Of a stretch of 20,335 nt of DNA, positions 1 through 6,252 are shown in pieces. The notes beneath the pieces are model-generated. The model ran no database searches. It saw nothing but the letters and a program-made list of their open reading frames with translations, and had not been told where the DNA came from. The first letter of the stretch is position 1. Each line of letters opens with the position of its first letter. The stretch comes from Pyrobaculum sp. (GTDB lineage Archaea > Thermoproteota > Thermoprotei > Thermoproteales > Thermoproteaceae), in assembly GCA_022759345.1 (NCBI GenBank), contig JAEMPK010000059.1:2052-22386 (forward strand). The letters run 5' to 3'. Made by a program: the position numbers and the translations under genes.

Positions 1-239
1 CTATAGACGCCACCTCTATCGCCTTGAGACATGGCCTAGTGGTCGCGGGGTGGCCAGTTGTGAACTTGATCATGGCGGCTGCCTTTGCGGCAGTCAGCGG
101 GCTAGTTTCGCTAGAAAGTATAGTAAAGGCCGTTCCTGAGTATGTACCAAAGAAATACGTAGAGGCGAACATCAAAGCAGTGGTTGAGGCTTATGAATCT
201 ATGAAGAAAATCCAGAACGTGTCAAGGCCACCTGCCTAG
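1..239 (+). CDS. porC: 2-oxoacid (pyruvate):ferredoxin oxidoreductase, gamma subunit, C-terminal fragment
   Basis: The 5' end lies outside the window; the frame is open from base 3 to a TAG at 237-239. The visible 78 residues begin IDATSIAL and continue with a Gly/Pro-rich turn, a hydrophobic NLIMAAAFAAVSGLVSLES stretch and a helical tail ending in YESMKK. This matches the C-terminal part of the gamma domain of pyruvate or 2-oxoacid:ferredoxin oxidoreductases, where an 'IDATxIA' segment is followed by 'N..ML.A...TG.VSLE'. The enzyme oxidatively decarboxylates a 2-oxoacid to acyl-CoA and reduces ferredoxin in the cytoplasm. Which 2-oxoacid is used cannot be decided from this fragment. The last 18 bp overlap the convergent sugar dehydrogenase gene. 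Confidence 0.8.
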   Translation, partial: IDATSIALRHGLVVAGWPVVNLIMAAAFAAVSGLVSLESIVKAVPEYVPKKYVEANIKAVVEAYESMKKIQNVSRPPA

Positions 240-1571
240 ATCTATCGAATATATGTCAACATCAGGCTTCACCACACCTCTTGCGTCTATCACAATAGGC
301 GTCTTCATGTAACTGATTATCTTGCTCGCCTCTAGGCGATACGCCGAGTGGTCCGTAGAAACTACGACGACGTCTGCGTCTTTTATGGCCGTCTCGAGGT
401 CGTGGAGAAGAGCTACACCCCATCTAGTCAACTGTTGATCTTGCTTCACGAGATGATCGTGCACGACGATTTGGTCAGGCCTTATGCCAAATCTCAAGAG
501 AGTGGAAACTATGCCGTAGGTTGGGCTCTCCCTTGTGTCGTCTACGTCGCCCCTAAAGGCGAGTCCCAATATGGCTATCTTCGCCGTAGAGGGGTTTACG
601 CCATGTTTCAACATGGCGCGAAGCACCGCAAAGGCTACCTCCTCCGGTTGCCTCTCGTTGATCTGTCTAGCCAGACGCGTCAACGGCAAATCGACGCCGT
701 ACTTAGCCGCAACCCACATAAGGAAGTACGGATACACAGGAATGCAGTTTCCGCCTACGCCAGACCCCGGCTTGTGCACGTGGCTGTAGGGTTGACTGTT
801 TGCCGCGTCGCGGACAGCTCTGAAGGATACACCCATGGCATTTGCCAACTTCGCCATCTCGTTGGCAAGGGCGATGTTGACGTCTCTATATACGCCTTCT
901 AGAAGCTTCTCGAACTCAGCCTCCTTGACGTTTCTAAGCACAATGACGCCTCTCTTCGCCACTGCCTTGTAAAGCTCTGCCGCCTCCTGTGCGCTTTTGG
1001 GCCCTACTCCTGCGACCACCTTGGGGTAGTTCTCTTCTATGTCCTTGAGTGCATGTCCCACCATGATGCGCTCAGGGCTGTAGGCCAGGTAGAAATCCTC
1101 CTCGACGACGAGACTTGAGACGCCCTCAAGCACCGGTTTCACCACCTCTTCGGTGGTCCCAGGCGGCACGCTGGACTCCACGATGACGAGGTCTCCTCTC
1201 TTGAGACCTGCCCCTATGGCCTTGGCGGCTGAGGCTAAGGCCGAGAAGTCTACCTCTACCGCAGTTGGCGATTTTTTGAGGAATACGGGGACTGCCACGA
1301 TTTTTACGTGGCTTCTTATAGAAGCCACCACTCCATCGGTGGTTGCGGAAAACCTCCCCGTCTTTACGGCAACGGAGAGAGTCTCAACGACGTCAGCTTC
1401 TAGGTAATCTACGACACCGCTGTTTAGCCTCTCCACCTTAATCGCGTCGATGTCAACGCCGATTACCTTAGCGCCGGCTCGCACCCATGCCGACGCCAGC
1501 GCAAGCCCAACGTAGCCTAGGCCGTATATAGAAACTGTGAGTTCACCTTTACGAAGTAGATCGGCAAGCAC
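222..1571 (-). CDS. wecC: UDP-glucose/UDP-N-acetylmannosamine-type nucleotide-sugar 6-dehydrogenase
   Basis: 449 residues, a normal length for the UDPG/MGDP dehydrogenase family, which oxidises the C6 hydroxyl of a UDP-sugar to a uronic acid in two NAD-dependent steps. The N-terminal Rossmann fold shows GLGYVG at residues 17-22 with an acidic VIGVDID at the end of strand 2. A VESSVPPGTT segment lies near 131-140 and the YSPER motif near 164. The catalytic cysteine sits in GVGGNCIP (C276). A C-terminal UDP-binding domain contains GLAFRGDVDDTRESP. The product probably feeds S-layer glycan or exopolysaccharide synthesis, though no glycosyltransferase is visible here. Start is GTG, 22.5 nt from the centre of a TATA-like box. 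The exact sugar is uncertain; WecC-like is the best guess. Confidence 0.88.
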   Translation of the reverse strand: MLADLLRKGELTVSIYGLGYVGLALASAWVRAGAKVIGVDIDAIKVERLNSGVVDYLEADVVETLSVAVKTGRFSATTDGVVASIRSHVKIVAVPVFLKKSPTAVEVDFSALASAAKAIGAGLKRGDLVIVESSVPPGTTEEVVKPVLEGVSSLVVEEDFYLAYSPERIMVGHALKDIEENYPKVVAGVGPKSAQEAAELYKAVAKRGVIVLRNVKEAEFEKLLEGVYRDVNIALANEMAKLANAMGVSFRAVRDAANSQPYSHVHKPGSGVGGNCIPVYPYFLMWVAAKYGVDLPLTRLARQINERQPEEVAFAVLRAMLKHGVNPSTAKIAILGLAFRGDVDDTRESPTYGIVSTLLRFGIRPDQIVVHDHLVKQDQQLTRWGVALLHDLETAIKDADVVVVSTDHSAYRLEASKIISYMKTPIVIDARGVVKPDVDIYSIDLGRWP

Positions 1572-1588
1572 GGCCCCTTAACTCAATC

Positions 1589-1598
1589 TTTTTAAAAA
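1589..1598. promoter_or_regulatory. Palindromic TATA-like box shared by divergent sugar dehydrogenase and RNase Z-like genes
   Basis: The self-complementary run TTTTTAAAAA is centred at 1593.5. It lies 22.5 nt from the GTG at 1571 (minus) and 22.5 nt from the GTG at 1616 (plus). The whole intergenic gap is 44 bp and holds no second AT-rich box. Leaderless transcription in both directions from one TBP site is inferred. Confidence 0.6.
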
Positions 1599-1615
1599 AT
1601 ACACCTCCCGTAGCC

Positions 1616-2323
1616 GTGGAAGTGTACGTGGTGGGGTATGGTGGGTGGATCTCCCAGCCGCAACTAGGCTACACCTCGATTTTCGTAAAGACTGATATTA
1701 ATTTACTTATAGACTCTGGAGAATGTACATATATCCGTATGGCGCAATGCGGCCTGCCTTGGCCACATGCCGTATTTGTAAGCCATCGACACGGAGACCA
1801 CATCTTGGGAATCCCCACCCTTATGCTCATGGCGCGTAAACAAGGAAGAAGATTTAGCCTCATAGGCAGTAAGGAGGTGCTAGAGGCCGCTAGGTCTTTA
1901 GCAACCATAACCGGGATAGAAAACGCGCTACAATACGTAGAGTTCATGGAGGCACAACAAGAGATCGTCATCGGGGCGACAAAGTTGAGATTTACAAAAA
2001 CTAGACACCCAGTCGAGACTCTGGCAGTGAGGGTAGAGCACGGGGGTCGTTGTCTAGTGTACAGTTCTGATACTGCGCCGTCAGACGACGTTATGGAGCT
2101 CGCCCGCGGTTGCGACTTACTGATTCACGAAGTTTCTGGGAACCCAGGCCAAGAGGAGGAGGCCCATAGACTAGGGCACAGCACGACGAGAGATGCGGTG
2201 GAGATAGCTAAAGGAGCAGGCGTGAAGATGTTAATGCCGCTACATTTCTACGTAGAACAGCCAGTGATGCCCCCGGGCGTCACCGTCGTCCTACCCACGC
2301 CCTGCGGCAAACTTGTGCTGTGA
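1616..2323 (+). CDS. RNase Z-like metallo-beta-lactamase-fold hydrolase
   Basis: 235 residues. The zinc-binding HxHxDH motif is HRHGDH at residues 57-62. Further conserved elements follow in RNase Z order: TRHPVETLA, a metal-bridging YSSDT, HEVS (the family's HEA-type motif), LGHSTTRDAVEIAK and a terminal LMPLHFY histidine. Family members cut the 3' trailer from tRNA precursors, so tRNA 3' processing is the leading guess. The protein is shorter than typical RNase Z (about 300 residues) and I see no Gly/Pro-rich exosite arm, so it could be another phosphodiesterase or arylsulfatase-like member. GTG start placed by the TATA box. Its stop overlaps the next gene's GTG by 4 bp, implying co-transcription. 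Confidence 0.78.
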   Translation: MEVYVVGYGGWISQPQLGYTSIFVKTDINLLIDSGECTYIRMAQCGLPWPHAVFVSHRHGDHILGIPTLMLMARKQGRRFSLIGSKEVLEAARSLATITGIENALQYVEFMEAQQEIVIGATKLRFTKTRHPVETLAVRVEHGGRCLVYSSDTAPSDDVMELARGCDLLIHEVSGNPGQEEEAHRLGHSTTRDAVEIAKGAGVKMLMPLHFYVEQPVMPPGVTVVLPTPCGKLVL

Positions 2324-2826
2324 GGTGTCTTAAACTTGGCAAGCGCCGCGACCTCTTCGCATTCCCCTACCCCATAGCTATTTGGAGAGACCCGCCGCGT
2401 TCTGTAGAGATTCTAAAGGACGTCGTGAACGATTACCGCCTAGAGCGTATATACTCAGTAGGCGACGTCGTGACTAAAAATCTCTTAACACATGGCTTAA
2501 TTCCCACATCTGTCGCCGTAGATGAGAAGACCCGCCGCGGCGTTCAGGTGGAGCAACTTGCGATATACGACAAAGTAGTAAGAGTCTACAATCCACCTGG
2601 CTACATTACGGAAGAGGCGTGGGCGGCGGTGGAGGAGGCCGTACGAGGACATATAATGATAAAGGTTGAGGGGGAGGAGGATATGTTGTCTCTTGCTTTC
2701 ATAAAACTGGCCCCTCCGCGGTCAGTGGTGGTATATGGGCACTATCTCGGCGCCATGATTGCAATACCTGTAGATTGGTATAGAGACGAAATAGCTAAAC
2801 TTTTTGATTACCTAGAAAAGTGTTGA
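2320..2826 (+). CDS. GTP-dependent dephospho-CoA kinase (DUF359 family)
   Basis: 168 residues, the usual size of the archaeal DUF359 family, whose characterised Thermococcus member phosphorylates dephospho-CoA with GTP, the last step of CoA synthesis. Visible conserved blocks are YSVGDVVTKNLL (about residues 44-55), LIPTSVAVDEKTRR, VKVEGEEDMLSL (about 114-125) and APPRSVVVYGHYLGAM. The acidic residues in GDV, VDEKT and GEED belong to the active-site set of this family. The GTG start overlaps the TGA of the RNase Z-like gene, and the DsbA-like gene overlaps its own 3' end, so the three genes form one tight unit. Assignment is by recognised motifs; the link to RNA processing is only positional. 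Confidence 0.85.
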   Translation: MRCLKLGKRRDLFAFPYPIAIWRDPPRSVEILKDVVNDYRLERIYSVGDVVTKNLLTHGLIPTSVAVDEKTRRGVQVEQLAIYDKVVRVYNPPGYITEEAWAAVEEAVRGHIMIKVEGEEDMLSLAFIKLAPPRSVVVYGHYLGAMIAIPVDWYRDEIAKLFDYLEKC

Positions 2827-3458
2827 TTATGTATCGTATGGGTCGCATGCGTACATGGGCTCTAGTCATGTCCGTCGTGTTGTTCATAGCGATAGTAGCC
2901 TTGGTCATATACACGAAGCTCCCCGCGCCTTCCCCATCTCAGCAAGATCTGCCAATACCGCCTTGGGCCATTTCTTTTGGCGCCCCAACTGCCCCCATTA
3001 CCTTAATTGAGTTCTACGACCTCAACTGCCCCTACTGTGCGATGGCGCAAGAACAGCTAGATCCTTTCTATAGACAACTTCTGGCAGAGGGCGCGTTGAG
3101 ACTAGTTTTCGTAGATTTAATAGTGCATCCAGATGCCTTGATTGTTCACCAGTATCTACACTGTGCCTATAAACAGCTGGGAAACAAGACTTACGACCTC
3201 TTGACAGAACTCTATAAGGCTTATCTAAATGGAGGAGTTGAAAGTCAGCTTGAAATATTGCGGCAGTACAAATGTGCAGACGTGCCTACTAGAAACGATT
3301 TCGATAATGGAGCGAGGGCCTTGTTAACCGCTTTAGCTCAAAGAGGAGTTCCTATTAGACAAGTGGGCACGCCTACTTTTGTTATTATAAAAAACGGGAC
3401 TATTAACGTTGTAGTGGGAGCAGATGTGGCTAGAGTGATCTCGCTTCTTAGTCGGTAG
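2820..3458 (+). CDS. Membrane-anchored DsbA-like thioredoxin-fold protein
   Basis: 212 residues from GTG 2820; an in-frame ATG at 2829, nearer to the membrane segment, may be the true start. A short basic N-terminus (RMGRMR) precedes one hydrophobic segment at about residues 13-31, consistent with a signal anchor placing the domain outside the membrane. A Pro/Ser linker follows, then a thioredoxin fold with CPYC at residues 70-73 and the cis-proline motif VGTPTF (P185). Two more cysteines (C115, C152) could form a second disulfide. DsbA/DsbG-like proteins oxidise or isomerise disulfides; disulfide-rich proteins are well known in Pyrobaculum. It ends an overlapping three-gene unit. The 3' end overlaps a small minus-strand gene by 11 bp. 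Redox direction cannot be told from sequence. Confidence 0.85.
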   Translation: MLIMYRMGRMRTWALVMSVVLFIAIVALVIYTKLPAPSPSQQDLPIPPWAISFGAPTAPITLIEFYDLNCPYCAMAQEQLDPFYRQLLAEGALRLVFVDLIVHPDALIVHQYLHCAYKQLGNKTYDLLTELYKAYLNGGVESQLEILRQYKCADVPTRNDFDNGARALLTALAQRGVPIRQVGTPTFVIIKNGTINVVVGADVARVISLLSR

Positions 3459-3603
3459 CAGGCGGTATAAGTCTCTCTCTTTCTTTTAGCAAGGCGACCG
3501 CCCTGGCTTGTTCAAGTAATCTTGCAGTTTCTATATAGCCGTGTTCGTAGAATAGGTTTATGAGTCTCGTCAATTCGTCGACTAGTGACGAATTTGGATT
3601 CAT
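3448..3603 (-). CDS. Small 51-residue helical protein of unknown function
   Basis: An ATG frame of 51 codons ending in TAA. The peptide begins MNPNSSLVDELTRLINLFYE and continues with amphipathic helical sequence (TARLLEQARAVALLKERERL). The leucine spacing and charge pattern look coding. A TATATAAA box on this strand is centred 24.5 nt upstream of the ATG, which matches the other leaderless genes in the window and argues against the alternative in-frame ATG at 3624, which would sit inside the box. I do not recognise a family. A 7-bp inverted repeat lies between box and start and could be an operator. Its 3' end overlaps the DsbA-like gene by 11 bp. Confidence 0.62.
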   Translation of the reverse strand: MNPNSSLVDELTRLINLFYEHGYIETARLLEQARAVALLKERERLIPPATD

Positions 3604-3606
3604 TGT

Positions 3607-3624
3607 ATGGCTAAAGATAGCCAT
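3607..3624. promoter_or_regulatory. Inverted repeat between TATA box and start of the 51-residue gene (possible operator)
   Basis: ATGGCTA at 3607-3613 and TAGCCAT at 3618-3624 form a perfect 7-bp inverted repeat around a 4-nt spacer. It occupies the space between the TATA-like box (3624-3631) and the start codon (3603). A protein bound there would block initiation. It could equally be chance or part of an in-frame upstream start. Confidence 0.4.
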
Positions 3625-3631
3625 ATATAAA
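3624..3631 (-). promoter_or_regulatory. TATA-like box of the 51-residue gene
   Basis: Read on the minus strand the box is TTTATATA, centred 24.5 nt before the ATG at 3603, implying a leaderless transcript. Confidence 0.55.
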
Positions 3632-3669
3632 TCTTTCGTCCTTTAGCTATGTTGACTTCGTTAATTATA

Positions 3670-3723
3670 GAAGTCAGATAGCTGCCGCATCTTCACTCGT
3701 CGTTATTGGTCGGGTTCATCACT
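3670..3723 (-). ncRNA. C/D box guide sRNA candidate 1
   Basis: On the minus strand: C box GTGATGA (3716-3722), a 12-nt spacer ACCCGACCAATA, a weak D' ACGA (3700-3703), a 3-nt linker, C' box GTGAAGA (3690-3696), exactly 12 nt TGCGGCAGCTAT, and D box CTGA (3674-3677). The 12-nt guide length is the archaeal standard for box C/D RNAs that direct 2'-O-methylation with fibrillarin, Nop5 and L7Ae. A TATAAAT box read leftward is centred about 25 nt from the expected 5' end. By the D+5 rule the targets would be AUAGCUGCCGCA (fifth base C) and UAUUGGUCGGGU (fifth base G); I cannot say which rRNA or tRNA holds them. Ends are approximate. Confidence 0.75.
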
Positions 3724-3730
3724 ATATATA
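3723..3730 (+). promoter_or_regulatory. TATA box of the pelota gene
   Basis: TATATATA centred 25.5 nt before the GTG at 3752. It lies on the predicted 5' end of the divergent C/D sRNA, so the two promoters are interleaved. Confidence 0.65.
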
Positions 3731-3744
3731 CCAGCGTCCCTGGG

Positions 3745-3751
3745 TATAAAT
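3745..3751 (-). promoter_or_regulatory. TATA box of C/D sRNA candidate 1
   Basis: ATTTATA on the minus strand, about 25 nt upstream of the predicted sRNA 5' end at 3723. It abuts the pelota start codon at 3752. Confidence 0.55.
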
Positions 3752-4744
3752 GTGAAGTATGATGTCGATGTTAGACGCCGGGTTATCAAAATCTTGCCTG
3801 AAAGAGAAGAGGATCTCTATTTTGTGTATTTGTTAATTGATAGAGGCGACGTGGTGAGGGGGTGGACTGTGCGGGAGTATAAGCCAGATGGAGTTAAGGA
3901 AGGGGAGAGAGTTAAAATGTACCTAGCCGTAAAGGTCGAGGCTGTAGAATATCACAAATTTCGTGGAAGTCTAAGAGTTAGAGGTCCCGTGGTTGAGGTG
4001 CAGACAGGCGTAGAGGGGGTGAAGGGCAAGAGACATACTTTCGATGTCGTGCCGGGAAGAGAGATAGAGATAGAAAAGACCGGAGACCATCCGCTTGACG
4101 GCGTTGCGGAGGTTCTTAACATGGCAAAGGTAACTCTACCTAGAATATTATTGATTTCTATAGACGACGAGGAGGCCGCCTTTGCGTATATAACAGCGCT
4201 TGGTGCAGAGATACTGCACGTGTTTCACAATATGCGAAAAGAGGGAGAGAATTTGCTTGAGGAATTCGTCGCCAAAGTCGGAAAGTATGCAGAGGAGTTT
4301 AGACAACGCTACAGACCAGACATAATCGTTTTGGCAGGTCCTGGAATGATAGTGGACTACGCTAGTAGATACGTGCAGGGAGAAAAGTCGCCCCAAAGCT
4401 CAGGCGGGCTCGCCGGCGTGTACGAATTCATGAGGCAAGGGCTATATGAGAAGTTGAAAGACGAAATGGGGATAGAGAGCTACCAAAGACTTTTACATAA
4501 ACTTGCCACAAATAGAGATGCCGTCGCAATAGGACCTGAGGAAGTAGGTGCCGCAGCGTCCATCGGCCGTGTTGAGACATTATTAATACTTGACACGTAT
4601 ATCAAAGAATCTCCGGAAGATGCTTGGCGTCTCATCTCCCAAGTCTACAAGACAAAAGGAAGGATATTCATACTGCGGGAAGAGACAGAGGCAGGTGCAG
4701 GTCTTAAGGCTATGGGCAACATCGCCGCACTGCTGAGGTGGTGA
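3752..4744 (+). CDS. pelA: mRNA surveillance protein pelota (aDom34)
   Basis: 330 residues, within the archaeal pelota range (about 330-360). The eRF1-like three-domain layout is visible: an N-terminal Sm-like domain (about 1-125) with the family stretch EEDLYFVYLLIDRGDVVRGW, a central domain (about 130-255) and a C-terminal L7Ae-like domain (about 260-330) ending with AGAGLKAMGNIAALLRW. The release-factor GGQ loop is absent, as expected for pelota. With the archaeal aEF1A acting in place of Hbs1 and with ABCE1, it rescues stalled ribosomes. GTG start supported by the TATATATA box 25.5 nt upstream. It converges on the CC1-like gene with a 48-bp gap. Confidence 0.93.
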   Translation: MKYDVDVRRRVIKILPEREEDLYFVYLLIDRGDVVRGWTVREYKPDGVKEGERVKMYLAVKVEAVEYHKFRGSLRVRGPVVEVQTGVEGVKGKRHTFDVVPGREIEIEKTGDHPLDGVAEVLNMAKVTLPRILLISIDDEEAAFAYITALGAEILHVFHNMRKEGENLLEEFVAKVGKYAEEFRQRYRPDIIVLAGPGMIVDYASRYVQGEKSPQSSGGLAGVYEFMRQGLYEKLKDEMGIESYQRLLHKLATNRDAVAIGPEEVGAAASIGRVETLLILDTYIKESPEDAWRLISQVYKTKGRIFILREETEAGAGLKAMGNIAALLRW

Positions 4745-4765
4745 ACTTAGAAAAGAAACCCACAG

Positions 4766-4771
4766 AAAAAA
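4766..4771 (-). terminator. Possible U-tract terminator after the CC1-like gene
   Basis: Six A on the plus strand (TTTTTT on the minus), about 22 nt after the CC1-like stop and following a C-rich/T-rich stretch. Archaeal RNA polymerase commonly stops at short U tracts. No hairpin is seen. Confidence 0.3.
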
Positions 4772-4792
4772 GGGAGAAGTTATTGTTTGTCC

Positions 4793-4966
4793 TTACTTCT
4801 TCTTGCCTAGGAGTCTGTAGACTTTTATGCCGGTGTATGGGGATTTGGCGACGGCGAACAACATCGGCCCACGGGCAGTCTGCTTCTCCACCACCTCGTA
4901 GTTATCAGTCTCAAACGCCTGCTTCGCCTTAATATCGTAGAACTTTAGCTTCTGTTTCTTCGACAT
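4793..4966 (-). CDS. CC1-like small basic chromatin protein
   Basis: 57 residues from an ATG: MSKKQKLKFYDIKAKQAF at the N-terminus, a central KQTARGPMLFAVAKSPYTG, and a basic tail LLGKKK. About 13 lysines and 2 arginines give a strongly basic 6.5-kDa protein. This agrees with CC1, the 6-kDa monomeric single- and double-stranded DNA-binding protein described from Thermoproteus tenax with relatives in Pyrobaculum aerophilum and Aeropyrum, in organisms where no classical SSB is obvious. The match is from memory of that description, not an alignment. A strong TTTATAAA box is centred 24.5 nt upstream, and a T tract follows the gene, consistent with high expression of a leaderless message. An unrelated small nucleic-acid-binding protein is the alternative. 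Confidence 0.68.
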   Translation of the reverse strand: MSKKQKLKFYDIKAKQAFETDNYEVVEKQTARGPMLFAVAKSPYTGIKVYRLLGKKK

Positions 4967-4986
4967 GGGCTAAAAGTACTTCTTGG

Positions 4987-4994
4987 TTTATAAA
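4987..4994 (-). promoter_or_regulatory. TATA box of the CC1-like gene
   Basis: TTTATAAA centred 24.5 nt upstream of the ATG at 4966. The box is self-complementary and lies in an AT-rich spacer. Confidence 0.65.
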
Positions 4995-5079
4995 GTTTTT
5001 GTTTAATTTAGATACTGTATTTTTTTCTATGGTAATTTTTATAGAATAATTATTGAGCATACCGTGATTCTTCTTTTTG

Positions 5080-5199
5080 TTATTTATATAATTTTTCTCT
5101 TTTTATATATTCTATTTTCTTCTGTATCTTTTTACACTTCTTCCAGTCTATGTTGAAAAGAGTCCAATCCCCGCCGTTTTTAATTCTTAAATGACGATA
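5080..5199 (-). pseudogene. Start-less ORF remnant, protein-like but unidentified
   Basis: Thirty-nine sense codons run from just after an in-frame TAG to a TAA. The translated segment contains GGDWTLFNIDWKKCKKIQKK followed by IEYIKREKLYK, with two tryptophans and a lysine-rich helix, which is less random-looking than its AT-rich base composition predicts. There is no canonical start codon. It may be the decayed tail of a gene that entered this spacer, or chance. I do not recognise the family. Confidence 0.22.
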
Positions 5200-5215
5200 C
5201 TACCCTGCTTAATAC

Positions 5216-5710
5216 GTGTATCGAAAAGTCGTGGCCTTGCTAGGCACAGGCGGCGTGGGGAAGACAACGTTTACGTATAGGGTGTTGGGGCTTTCTGAAG
5301 TGCCGGTGCTTACGTTGAAGCCCAGCTATTACAGAATATATGTCGGAGACCTAGAGATAGACTTAATAGATGTACCAGGTCAACGGGTTTTTGAGGTTGC
5401 CATAAGGTTTGCCTTGTTTAAAATTCCTGTCGTAGACAGATTGATATATATGTATGACGTTACGAGCTACGAGTCTTTATACGCTATTTCAGAGCTCCAC
5501 TCAATTTTTGCAGATCGCGGCTCCAACGTCGCGAGGGAAATAGTTGTAGTGGGGAACAAAATGGACTTGGCCTCTGAGGCGGGATTTTTTGTAGAGGCCG
5601 ATGAGATAGCTGAGGCGATAGGAGCTAGAGAGGTATACTACATATCTGCAGTCAGAGACCCGCCCGACGTGTTTGTAAAAATACTACTGGGAAATCTCCA
5701 ATCGTCTTAA
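5216..5710 (+). CDS. Ras/Arf-like small GTPase
   Basis: 164 residues, the size of one G domain. All guanine-nucleotide motifs are present: P-loop GTGGVGKT (10-17), a switch I region with a threonine and aromatics (VLTLKPSYYRI), DVPGQ (52-56) with the Arf/Ras-type catalytic glutamine, GNKMD (113-117) and ISA (143-145). There is no lipid-modification motif or extra domain. Archaeal relatives of this type have been linked to MglA- or Arf-like signalling, but the partner in Thermoproteales is unknown to me. A Longin or roadblock regulator is not seen nearby. GTG start; a CTTAAAT box lies about 26 nt upstream. Its 3' end overlaps the convergent THEP1 gene by 27 bp. Confidence 0.88.
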   Translation: MYRKVVALLGTGGVGKTTFTYRVLGLSEVPVLTLKPSYYRIYVGDLEIDLIDVPGQRVFEVAIRFALFKIPVVDRLIYMYDVTSYESLYAISELHSIFADRGSNVAREIVVVGNKMDLASEAGFFVEADEIAEAIGAREVYYISAVRDPPDVFVKILLGNLQSS

Positions 5711-6208
5711 CAATTCGGCGTAGAGCATCTCCCAGTTATCTCTGGTAAGCCAGAAAACTTCAAACCCTAGTCTTCTCGCCACTTCTATGTAGTTTCTATG
5801 CACCGTGGCTAGAACCCTTGGCGAGTTCTGTACAGCACTGTGGAGAACTTTGCCGAAGTTGAGACACTTAAACTCCATGGCGCCTATTTCATCGATAACC
5901 AGCAAATCGCATCTTGCGCCGCTTAGGATGTTGGTTAGAAAGTTACAGGCGTCAAGGTTCACGACATATTTCCCCACAGATGGTTGTCCTTCTCCAACAC
6001 GGGCAAGAGGTACTCTTATGCCGGTGTGTATGTCTACTACGTCGAATCCAATACGTGAACCCCCCTGTCTCACCTCCACTGTCACGAAGCCGCAGATGGT
6101 AAATTTCGCCTTAGCTACCTCGACGACTTTGAGAACCAAAGTTGTCTTCCCCACGCCGGGCGCCCCAGAAACCCCCAACCTAGTCTCAGCCCTTTCACGC
6201 GACGTCAT
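5684..6208 (-). CDS. THEP1-type nucleoside-triphosphatase
   Basis: 174 residues, typical for the THEP1/NTPCR family. The Walker A motif is GAPGVGKTT (15-23) and the Walker B-like motif is LVIDEIGAMEF (about 103-113), followed by a basic VHRN segment. Family members hydrolyse several NTPs slowly; the physiological role is unclear. The ATG at 6208 gives ten residues before the usual 'LGVSGAPG' start, and it overlaps the C' box of C/D sRNA candidate 2. An in-frame TTG at 6178 would give the more usual short N-terminus and would avoid most of the sRNA. No TATA box sits 22-26 nt before 6208, so the gene is probably read through from the polyprenyl synthase 44 bp upstream. Confidence 0.85.
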   Translation of the reverse strand: MTSRERAETRLGVSGAPGVGKTTLVLKVVEVAKAKFTICGFVTVEVRQGGSRIGFDVVDIHTGIRVPLARVGEGQPSVGKYVVNLDACNFLTNILSGARCDLLVIDEIGAMEFKCLNFGKVLHSAVQNSPRVLATVHRNYIEVARRLGFEVFWLTRDNWEMLYAELLRRLEISQ

Positions 6209-6237
6209 GAAATCGGCTTAGTCTAGCCTCATCATGT
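6182..6237 (-). ncRNA. C/D box guide sRNA candidate 2
   Basis: On the minus strand: C box ATGATGA (6229-6235), 12-nt guide GGCTAGACTAAG, D' CCGA (6213-6216), 4-nt linker, C' ATGACGT (6202-6208), 12-nt guide CGCGTGAAAGGG, D box CTGA (6186-6189). The 12/4/12 layout is the textbook archaeal double-guide form. A TTTTATAA box (6258-6265) is centred about 24.5 nt before the predicted 5' end, and no protein start fits that box. Predicted targets are CUUAGUCUAGCC (fifth base G) and CCCUUUCACGCG (fifth base U). The 3' half overlaps the start of the THEP1 gene. Ends approximate. Confidence 0.75.
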
Positions 6238-6252
6238 GCATATGCCTTTGTT

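Larger units (their letters stand above)
4967..5215. other. AT-rich intergenic spacer with two promoters and an ORF-like remnant
   Basis: 249 bp, much richer in A+T than the rest of the window, with long T runs around 5020-5110. It holds the CC1-like TATA box (4987-4994) and, at its right end, the GTPase promoter (about 5187-5192). On the minus strand a 39-codon open stretch (5080-5199) ends in TAA but has no ATG, GTG or TTG start. No tRNA or C/D box RNA pattern was found. Confidence 0.6.

Noticed and set aside
348..902. 184-residue plus-strand frame
   Set aside because: Antisense shadow of the nucleotide-sugar dehydrogenase, whose motifs are complete on the other strand.
4738..4932. 64-residue plus-strand frame after pelota
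   Set aside because: Low-complexity Ser/Pro/Arg translation, start inside the pelota end, and antisense to the convincing 57-residue CC1-like gene with its own TATA box.
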